Of a stretch of 11,700 nt of DNA, positions 7,087 through 11,700 are shown piece after piece. The stretch covers positions 1 through 11,700 of the forward strand of contig JAFAHH010001091.1 in the NCBI GenBank assembly GCA_019237355.1, read 5' to 3'. The position numbers were made by a program, and so were the translations under genes. Under the pieces are notes generated by a model, which saw nothing but the letters and a program-made list of their open reading frames with translations, ran no database searches and was not told the DNA's origin. Every line of letters starts with the position of its first letter. Position 1 is the stretch's first letter. The DNA comes from Acetobacteraceae bacterium. GTDB taxonomy: Bacteria > Pseudomonadota > Alphaproteobacteria > Acetobacterales > Acetobacteraceae.

Positions 7087-7872
7087 ATGCGTTCGCTCGA
7101 CATTGCCGGAACCGGTATGCAGGCGCAGCAGACCAATGTGGAGGTGATATCGAACAATATCGCCAACATGACCACTACCGGCTTCAAGCGCCGCCGGGCA
7201 GAGTTTCAGGATCTCATCTACGAGAATTTGCGCCGGGTGGGTTCGAATAGCAGCGATGCCGGCACCATCGTGCCGGCCGGCGCGCAGGTGGGCCTTGGCG
7301 TGAAAACGGCGGCTATTTACCCCATCAGCGAACAAGGAAACCTGCAACAAACAAGCAACAGCCTAGACGTGGCGATCCGCGGCAACGGATTGTTCCAGGT
7401 CACGCTGCCCTCCGGCGACACGGCTTACACGCGGGACGGCACGTTCGGCCTCGCGCCCGACGGGACCATCGTGAATGCCGATGGCTATGTCGTGCAGCCG
7501 GGAATCACCATCCCGAGCAATGCTGCCGGCGTCACGATAAACGGCAATGGTGAGGTCCAGGTCTCGATTGCCGGCCAGACAGCCCCACAGACGGTCGGCA
7601 CGTTGCAATTGGCGGTATTTCCCAATGAGGCTGGGCTCGAGGCGCGCGGCGATAACCTTTTGGTCCAAAGCGCCGCTTCCGGCAACCCGGTCACTGGTGC
7701 GCCCGGTGCAACTGGATTTGGCACCGTGATGCAAGGATTTGTTGAGACCAGCAATGTAAACGTGGTCAGCGAGATTACCAACCTGATCACAGCCCAGCGC
7801 GCCTATGAGATGAACAGCCGGGTTATCACCACCAGCGACCAGATGCTTTCAACCTTAACCAACCTGCGATAA
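7087..7872 (+). CDS. flgG: flagellar distal rod protein FlgG
   Basis: FlgG forms the distal rod that passes through the P- and L-rings. The 261-residue length is the usual one. The N-terminal rod motif SNNIANMTTTGFKR (22-35) and the block NSLDVAIRGNGLFQV are diagnostic of FlgG. The C-terminus, VNVVSEITNLITAQRAYEMN, is the classic flagellar rod and hook C-terminal helix. The ATG lies 3 bases after the flgF stop, and GAGGAG (7074-7079), inside the end of flgF, is a strong ribosome-binding site 7 bases before it. The gene is co-transcribed with flgF and followed by flgA after 4 bases. Nothing in the coding sequence is unusual. Confidence 0.97.
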   Translation: MRSLDIAGTGMQAQQTNVEVISNNIANMTTTGFKRRRAEFQDLIYENLRRVGSNSSDAGTIVPAGAQVGLGVKTAAIYPISEQGNLQQTSNSLDVAIRGNGLFQVTLPSGDTAYTRDGTFGLAPDGTIVNADGYVVQPGITIPSNAAGVTINGNGEVQVSIAGQTAPQTVGTLQLAVFPNEAGLEARGDNLLVQSAASGNPVTGAPGATGFGTVMQGFVETSNVNVVSEITNLITAQRAYEMNSRVITTSDQMLSTLTNLR

Positions 7873-7876
7873 TCAT

Positions 7877-8875
7877 ATGCAAGAATTGGCACAAAAATTG
7901 CCGCAAAGGTTAACACAAAAATTGGCATCGGCAATTCCTGTGCTGATGCTTTGCGCGGGTGCGCAAGCCGCAAGTCTGCGCCCCATGACTACTCTCTCCT
8001 CTTCCGTCGTGCGGCTTTCCGATCTGTTCGAAGAGGCTGGGCCAGAAGCGGGGCGGGCACTCGGCCCAGGGCCCCTGCCCGGCCAGCGGATCGTGGTAGA
8101 AGCGCGCCAGCTCGCCGCGATTGCCCGCCAATTCCATGTCGATTGGCAGCCCGCCTCGCCTGCTGACCGGATCGTGCTCGAGCGGCCGGGTAAGCCGGTG
8201 GCCGAGCAGAGCGTGGTCGCAGTTGTTCGCGAGGCGCTGGTCGCCGCCGGAGCCCCGCAGGAATGCGATGTGGAGTTGCCCGGCTTCGTAGCCCCGCTCG
8301 TGCCCTACGACGCCGATCCGAGCAGCGTGGTTACGCAGCTCCAGTTCGATGCGCCGTCCGGCCGGTTTAGCGGGCTGCTTTCAGTAACAGCCGCGGATAT
8401 GCCCACCGTCACGATGCGGATCGCTGGCCGCGCGGTCGAGACTATCGCGATTCCCGTGGCGACACATCGCCTTTTGCCGGGCGACGTTCTGGAGTACGGC
8501 GACCTGCGTATGGACCGGGTACGAGCAGCGCTCGTGCGCACCGACGTGGCCCGCAGCCCGGCGCAAGCCATGGGGTTGGCCGTCCGCCACCAGGTTGCCG
8601 CCGGCCAGCCCGTGCCGATTGCTGATCTTACCCGGCCGGCGGCGGTTCAGAAGAACGAGACCGTTGCCATGCTCCTGGACACCCCTGGGCTGTCGGTCTC
8701 GGCCCAAGGCCAAGCACTAACGGATGGAGCCGTAGGCGAACACATACGTGTACTCAATCCCGTATCCCGGGCCGTGGTGGAAGCCGAGATTGTCGGCCAA
8801 GGGCAGGTACGGGTCGCCCCCGCCTCGATCCCGGTCGCCGCAGCCGCGCGCCTCGGGCGGAGTGCTGATCGATGA
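7877..8875 (+). CDS. flgA: flagella basal body P-ring formation protein FlgA
   Basis: FlgA is the periplasmic chaperone that helps FlgI assemble into the P-ring. The 332-residue product begins with a long, basic signal peptide: LAQKLPQRLTQKL (4-16), then a hydrophobic stretch, with a likely cut after A31 in AGAQA. The C-terminal SAF-type domain (about 195-325) includes HRLLPGDVLEYGDL, the GLAVRHQVAAGQPV block and VLNPVSRAVVEAEIVGQGQV, all typical of FlgA. A stop codon at 7856 in this frame leaves the ATG at 7877 as the first ATG or GTG start. It has no clear Shine-Dalgarno sequence and lies 4 bases after the flgG stop, so reinitiation is likely. The first 19 codons contain an AT-rich 12-base tandem repeat unlike the rest of the gene. 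The stop overlaps flgH as ATGA. Confidence 0.93.
   Translation: MQELAQKLPQRLTQKLASAIPVLMLCAGAQAASLRPMTTLSSSVVRLSDLFEEAGPEAGRALGPGPLPGQRIVVEARQLAAIARQFHVDWQPASPADRIVLERPGKPVAEQSVVAVVREALVAAGAPQECDVELPGFVAPLVPYDADPSSVVTQLQFDAPSGRFSGLLSVTAADMPTVTMRIAGRAVETIAIPVATHRLLPGDVLEYGDLRMDRVRAALVRTDVARSPAQAMGLAVRHQVAAGQPVPIADLTRPAAVQKNETVAMLLDTPGLSVSAQGQALTDGAVGEHIRVLNPVSRAVVEAEIVGQGQVRVAPASIPVAAAARLGRSADR
7886..7901 (+). promoter_or_regulatory. consensus sigma-54 -24/-12 motif inside flgA
   Basis: TTGGCAC-AAAAA-TTGC is a full match to the sigma-54 core with exact spacing. It is formed by the first two units of the 12-base repeat. Transcription would begin near 7913, inside flgA. A transcript from here would carry flgH but only a truncated flgA. 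The motif may be an intragenic promoter or a by-product of the repeat; the sequence alone does not decide. Confidence 0.42.
7886..7933 (+). repeat. imperfect 12-base tandem repeat in the flgA signal-peptide region
   Basis: Four consecutive 12-base units occur in frame: TTGGCACAAAAA, TTGCCGCAAAGG, TTAACACAAAAA and the more diverged TTGGCATCGGCA. They encode L-A-Q-K, L-P-Q-R, L-T-Q-K and L-A-S-A, so the protein repeat L-x-Q-(K/R) lengthens the basic front of the signal peptide. The tract is visibly richer in A and T than the surrounding GC-rich sequence, which suggests recent expansion by slippage or a gain of function at DNA level. Confidence 0.75.
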
Positions 8876-9609
8876 CCAAAGTCCGCGCTCTTCTGCTGAT
8901 AGCCCCTGTTTTGCTTTCCGGCTGCGACACCTTGACCCGGTTGTCGGAAGTCGGTCGTCCGCCCGTCATGACGCCGCCCTCGGATCCAACCAGAAGTCCC
9001 TATTGGCAGCCGGTCAGTATGCCCATGCCTGCGGCGCAGCCGGTCACGGTAGAGGCGAATAGCCTTTGGCGGCCGGGCAGCCGCGCATTCTTTAAGGATC
9101 AGCGCGCGGCCCAGGTAGGCGACCTCATCACTGTGCTGGTCAACATCACGGATAATGCCGACGTGGAAAACCAATCCTCGCGGAACAGCAACGGAGCCGA
9201 GAACTGGGGCGTGCCGAATTTTTTCGGGTTGCAGTACCAGATTCCGAAGATGGTCGCCGGTGCTGCGGCTAGCGACTTACTGTCAATGAACAGCACCGGG
9301 TCCAACACCGGAGTGGGCAAGATCAAGCGGAACGAGACCGTTACGTTACGTCTCGCCGGGGTCGTGACACAGGTGCTGCCGAACGGCAACTTGGTGATCA
9401 TGGCCCGGCAAGAAGTGCGGGTGAATAGTGAATTGCGTGAGCTCCAGGTAAGCGGGGTGATACGCCCGCAGGATATCGCGAGCGATAACACCGTGCATCA
9501 CGACCGGCTCGCGGAAGCCCGCATCGCTTATGGCGGACGTGGCCAGTTAACTGATGTGCAAACCCCGCGATGGGGCCAGCAGGTTCTCGACCTTCTTCTA
9601 CCATTCTAG
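8872..9609 (+). CDS. flgH: flagellar L-ring lipoprotein FlgH
   Basis: FlgH is an outer-membrane lipoprotein that forms the L-ring around the distal rod. The 245-residue product starts with MTKVRALLLIAPVLLSGC, a lipoprotein signal with lipobox LLSGC and lipidated C18. The block SLWRPGSRAFFKDQRAAQVGD (starting near residue 64) and the segment GDLITVLVNITDNAD are family hallmarks, as are NGNLVIMARQEVRVNSELR and the C-terminal RWGQQVLDLLLPF. The ATG overlaps the flgA stop (ATGA, 8872-8875), and GGAG at 8859-8862 is a suitable ribosome-binding site, so the gene is both coupled and independently initiated. It is the last gene of the flgF operon. The convergent dksA ends 30 bases away. Confidence 0.95.
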   Translation: MTKVRALLLIAPVLLSGCDTLTRLSEVGRPPVMTPPSDPTRSPYWQPVSMPMPAAQPVTVEANSLWRPGSRAFFKDQRAAQVGDLITVLVNITDNADVENQSSRNSNGAENWGVPNFFGLQYQIPKMVAGAAASDLLSMNSTGSNTGVGKIKRNETVTLRLAGVVTQVLPNGNLVIMARQEVRVNSELRELQVSGVIRPQDIASDNTVHHDRLAEARIAYGGRGQLTDVQTPRWGQQVLDLLLPF

Positions 9610-9639
9610 GTTGCGAATACCCTTGTTGCCCAGCTCGCC

Positions 9640-10053
9640 TCAATTATCGCGATGAACACGCTCCATGCGTTCGTGTCGCTCCTGGGCCTCAAGGGATAGC
9701 GTGGCGATGGGCCGTGCCTCGAGACGGCGGACACCAATGGGTTCGCCTGTCTCCTCACAATAACCATAGGTGCCGTTCTCGAGCCGGAGCAGTGCCTGAT
9801 CGATTTTCGAGATCAGCTTGCGGGCCCGGTCGCGCGTGCGCAATTCAAGGGCCCGGTCGGTTTCCACACTTGCGCGATCGGTTACGTCCGGCTCATTTAT
9901 TCCGCCCTCTGACAAGCTCGCGAGGGTGCCATCAGCCTCACGCAGCAAATCGGCACGCCATCGGTATAATCTTTGACGGAAAAATTCAACCTGGACTGGA
10001 TTCATGAACTCCTCGTTCTCCGAGGGCCTGTAGTCGGGGGGCAGAGTTATCAT
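9640..10053 (-). CDS. dksA: DksA-type RNA polymerase-binding regulator, single-cysteine form
   Basis: DksA enters the RNA polymerase secondary channel and, with ppGpp, adjusts initiation at many promoters. The 137-residue product has the coiled-coil arms (about 20-92), with the tip residues D56, D59 and A61 in DVTDRA matching the functional DxxDxA tip of E. coli DksA. The globular C-terminal part includes YGYCEETGEPIGVRRLEARP. Of the four zinc cysteines only C99 remains. The other three positions are T102, S120 and A123, giving C-x2-T-x17-S-x2-A, a pattern known from zinc-independent alphaproteobacterial DksA proteins. The ATG at 10053 fits the family N-terminus (LPPDYRPSENEEFMNP). An internal ATG at 10005 has a better Shine-Dalgarno sequence but would remove conserved residues. 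A sigma-70-type promoter lies upstream. Confidence 0.93.
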   Translation of the reverse strand: MITLPPDYRPSENEEFMNPVQVEFFRQRLYRWRADLLREADGTLASLSEGGINEPDVTDRASVETDRALELRTRDRARKLISKIDQALLRLENGTYGYCEETGEPIGVRRLEARPIATLSLEAQERHERMERVHRDN

Positions 10054-10106
10054 CGTTTGCGCCGCCTGCTGTTTATTGCCGTGGTTCTTGGACGTTGCCG
10101 GGCGGG

Positions 10107-10135
10107 CTTATAGCGGCGCCTCCCCGTCCCGCCAA
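10107..10135 (-). promoter_or_regulatory. sigma-70-type promoter for dksA
   Basis: On the minus strand TTGGCG (10130-10135) and TATAAG (10107-10112) are separated by exactly 17 bases. They match the housekeeping -35 at 4 of 6 and -10 at 5 of 6 positions. Transcription would start near 10100, giving a leader of about 47 bases before the dksA ATG. TATAAG stands out in this GC-rich stretch. Confidence 0.6.
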
Positions 10136-10226
10136 GGGTGCAAACCCGGTTATGCCTTGAAAATTCTAGTTTTGGAGACGATCTGGCGAAAGTTGCAAAG
10201 CCCTGCACAACGGTTCGGAACTAATC

Positions 10227-10238
10227 CCGCTCGAGCGG
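10227..10238. promoter_or_regulatory. perfect 12-base palindrome upstream of flgI
   Basis: CCGCTCGAGCGG is a perfect palindrome about 130 bases upstream of the likely flgI transcription start. With the dyad at 10245-10272 it could be an operator or activator site. GC-rich palindromes of this size also arise by chance in such genomes, so the confidence is low. Confidence 0.3.
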
Positions 10239-10244
10239 CTTGTG

Positions 10245-10272
10245 CACCGCCGTGATAGCTAGCCCGGCGGTG
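10245..10272. promoter_or_regulatory. inverted repeat CACCGCCG-N12-CGGCGGTG upstream of flgI
   Basis: Perfect 8-base arms flank a 12-base loop. No T-run follows on either strand, so it does not look like an intrinsic terminator. It is centred roughly 100 bases before the predicted flgI start, a position suited to an activator of sigma-54. Its right arm overlaps CCCGGCGG, similar to the CCCGGCA core seen upstream of flgF. Confidence 0.35.
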
Positions 10273-10334
10273 AAGAGATCCTTTGATCCTGCATGGGACC
10301 AAATTAAGGATCGCAGCCGCGAATGGGGGCTCTG

Positions 10335-10350
10335 TTGACAGAATCTTTGC
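10335..10350 (+). promoter_or_regulatory. degenerate sigma-54-like promoter ahead of flgI
   Basis: TTGACAG-AATCT-TTGC has the correct spacing and an exact -12 TTGC, but TGACAG in place of TGGCAC, so the important second G of the -24 GG is lost. TTGACA is also a perfect sigma-70 -35 box, but no acceptable -10 lies 16 to 18 bases downstream. Either reading would start transcription roughly 45 bases before the flgI start codon. Confidence 0.35.
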
Positions 10351-10408
10351 CATTCTCCTGCACATTGACCGGAAATGACCGACATCCCGTCAGCGTCTGG
10401 GGCCAGGG

Positions 10409-11506
10409 TTGATTAGCTTACGCCTCCTTGTTCCGGTATTGGTGTTGCTTGCGGGTCCGGCATCAGCGCAAGTCCGAATCAAGGATATTGCGGATGTAGA
10501 GGGGGTTCGCAGCAACCAGCTCGTCGGCTACGGCCTTGTCGTCGGGCTGAACGGCACCGGCGATAGGCTGGATTCCGCGGTCTTTACGCGCCAATCGCTC
10601 ATCGGCATGCTGGAGCGATTGGGCGTGAACACGCGCGATCAGGAACAAAAGCTGTCGACCAAGAATGTCGCAGCCGTGATGGTAACGGCCGAATTGCCAG
10701 CATTCGCCCGCAGCGGTAGCCGGATTGATGTTGCTGTCTCCGCTCTCGGCGATGCAACCAACCTGACTGGCGGGACCTTGCTCGTCACCCCGCTGCTGGC
10801 CGCCGATGGCGAAGTCTACGGGGTCGCGCAGGGCGCCCTCGCCACCGGGGCCATAGCAGCACGCGGCGCGGCAACGTCGGTCACCCGCGGCGTACCAACC
10901 GCTGGGCGCATTCCGAATGGTGCAACTGTGGAGCGCGAAGTGGCATTTCGCCTGGATCGCAGCAACGCGATCCGGTTGGGATTGCGCAACCCGGATCTGA
11001 CGACGGCACACAGGATCGCCGACGCTATCAATCGCAATCTGGGAGCGTCCATCGCGCGCGCAACCGATCCACGGACTGTTGCGCTCGTCCTATCCGGAAG
11101 AGACGTGATCGACACCCTAGCTCGCATTGAAGATGTTATGGTGGAGCCGGACTCGCCGGCGGTCGTTGTGATCGATGAAGCAAGCGGCACGATTGTAATG
11201 GGCGCAAACGTTCGGGTGAGCACAGTCGCGATCGCGCAGGGCAATCTGACGATACGTGTGACCGAAACGCCGCAGGTGAGCCAACCTGGACCACTCTCGA
11301 ATGGCCAAACCACCACGGTGCCGCGTACAACGGTCCAAGTGGATGATCAGCATGATCGCAAGCTCGGCATACTCCAAGGCGGGGTGACGCTGCGTGATCT
11401 CGTCGCGAGCCTGAACGCGCTCGGCGTGGGCCCGCGCGACCTGATTAGTATCCTGCAATCCATCAAAGCCGCAGGTGCGTTGCAAGCAGATCTGGAGATA
11501 CGATGA
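10409..11506 (+). CDS. flgI: flagellar P-ring protein FlgI
   Basis: FlgI is exported by Sec and polymerises into the periplasmic P-ring around the rod, assisted by FlgA. The 365-residue product begins with a signal peptide, MISLRLLVPVLVLLAGPASA, with a cut before QVRIKD. The mature N-terminus VRIKDIADVEGVRSNQLVGY is almost invariant in the family. Other hallmarks are GLVVGLNGTGD, the NVAAVMVTAELP block and the C-terminal LGVGPRDLISILQSIKAAGAL. The start is TTG at 10409: a stop at 10376 blocks the frame and there is no ATG or GTG between them. AGGG immediately precedes the TTG, too close for a normal Shine-Dalgarno. A 13-residue upstream frame (10375-10416) overlaps it and could couple translation. 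The stop overlaps the flgJ ATG. Confidence 0.95.
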   Translation: MISLRLLVPVLVLLAGPASAQVRIKDIADVEGVRSNQLVGYGLVVGLNGTGDRLDSAVFTRQSLIGMLERLGVNTRDQEQKLSTKNVAAVMVTAELPAFARSGSRIDVAVSALGDATNLTGGTLLVTPLLAADGEVYGVAQGALATGAIAARGAATSVTRGVPTAGRIPNGATVEREVAFRLDRSNAIRLGLRNPDLTTAHRIADAINRNLGASIARATDPRTVALVLSGRDVIDTLARIEDVMVEPDSPAVVVIDEASGTIVMGANVRVSTVAIAQGNLTIRVTETPQVSQPGPLSNGQTTTVPRTTVQVDDQHDRKLGILQGGVTLRDLVASLNALGVGPRDLISILQSIKAAGALQADLEIR

Positions 11507-11700
11507 CAACCGTGCTCTCCTCACCCGACGCCTCCCAAGCGACCAGTCTCTCCCCAGCGCAGATCGCGAAAACGTGGAAGGCGGCGCAGGATTTCGAAGC
11601 GATGGCGCTCGCGGAGTTGCTGCAACCTATTTTCAATACGGTAAGCACGTCGGGATCAGTGTTTGGCGGCGGTGAGGGCGAGGAGGCTTTCAAGCCGATG
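11503..11700 (+). CDS. flgJ: rod-binding protein, FlgJ N-terminal-type (5' part, cut by window end)
   Basis: FlgJ is needed for rod assembly in the periplasm. In alphaproteobacteria it is often only the rod-binding domain, without the C-terminal muramidase (CheL in Caulobacter). The 66 codons seen carry the domain signature: AAQDFEAMALAELLQPIF (27-44) and FGGGEGEEAFKPM (54-66). The ATG at 11503 lies inside the flgI stop region, with overlap ATGA 11503-11506, so translation is coupled. The right edge cuts the gene before it can be seen whether a muramidase domain follows. Confidence 0.88.
   Translation, partial: MTTVLSSPDASQATSLSPAQIAKTWKAAQDFEAMALAELLQPIFNTVSTSGSVFGGGEGEEAFKPM

Larger units (their letters stand above)
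10054..10408. other. 355-base divergent intergenic region between dksA and flgI
   Basis: No gene is supported here. Toward dksA there is a sigma-70-type promoter, and toward flgI there is a degenerate sigma-54-like element and two dyads, each listed separately. A 71-codon minus-strand open frame (10150-10365) has no recognisable motif or good ribosome-binding site and is not called. A 14-codon plus-strand frame (10375-10416) overlaps the flgI start. Confidence 0.7.

Noticed and set aside
7855..7915. TTAACCA and GGTTAAC half-sites suggesting CtrA binding around the flgG/flgA junction.
   Set aside because: No TTAA-N7-TTAA full site is present. Isolated halves are not informative.
10182..10196. 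CTGGCGAAAGTTGC as a sigma-54 promoter before flgI.
   Set aside because: The gap between GG and GC is two bases short.
10277..10312. Inverted repeat GATCCTT ... AAGGATC as a terminator.
   Set aside because: The arms are 7 bases with a 22-base loop and no T-run, and no gene end is near.
10150..10365. 71-codon minus-strand open frame between dksA and flgI.
   Set aside because: There is no recognisable motif, its AGGAGA lies too close to its second ATG, and it overlaps likely control elements.

Overview
The window is a flagellar gene region from a GC-rich alphaproteobacterium. Rhodospirillales or Acetobacteraceae is the most likely placement, inferred from gene content and protein style and not provable here. 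Supporting signs are an alphaproteobacterial FliM and FlgG, a MotE-type protein, a DUF6468-type membrane protein, a DksA with one cysteine in place of the zinc finger, a stand-alone rod-binding FlgJ start, and sigma-54 promoter elements at flagellar genes.

Layout. At the left edge (1-391, minus) is the 5' part of speD, for S-adenosylmethionine decarboxylase, which is not a flagellar gene. From 568 to 6094 (minus) lies a tight operon read fliL - fliM - DUF6468-type gene - motE - large exported TPR-like gene. Its first three junctions are 4-base ATGA stop/start overlaps. The 6095-6342 interval is a divergent control region. It holds a consensus sigma-54 -24/-12 element in front of flgF and three dyad elements built on CCGGCA or a related core, at the distance expected for an enhancer-binding activator. 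From 6343 to 9609 (plus) runs flgF - flgG - flgA - flgH, covering the proximal rod, distal rod, P-ring chaperone and L-ring. dksA (9640-10053, minus) converges on flgH. A 355-base interval (10054-10408) carries a good sigma-70-type promoter for dksA and a weaker sigma-54-like element plus two dyads ahead of flgI. flgI (P-ring) begins with TTG and overlaps flgJ, which is cut by the right edge.

How the genes work together. FlgF and FlgG build the rod. FlgJ is its assembly factor. FlgI forms the P-ring with FlgA as chaperone, and FlgH forms the L-ring. FliM is the C-ring switch protein that receives CheY-P. FliL sits at the stator. MotE and the long exported protein next to it are probably a chaperone/client pair acting on the stator in the periplasm. 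DksA may tie the locus to the stringent response, but that is inference.

I found no mobile element, CRISPR array, RNA gene or clearly novel multi-gene system. The points most worth a second look are regulatory: a nearly leaderless flgF mRNA, a 12-base tandem repeat in flgA that creates a perfect sigma-54 motif inside the coding sequence, and the dyad cluster between fliL and flgF. The MotE-linked 936-residue exported protein is the least characterised gene.
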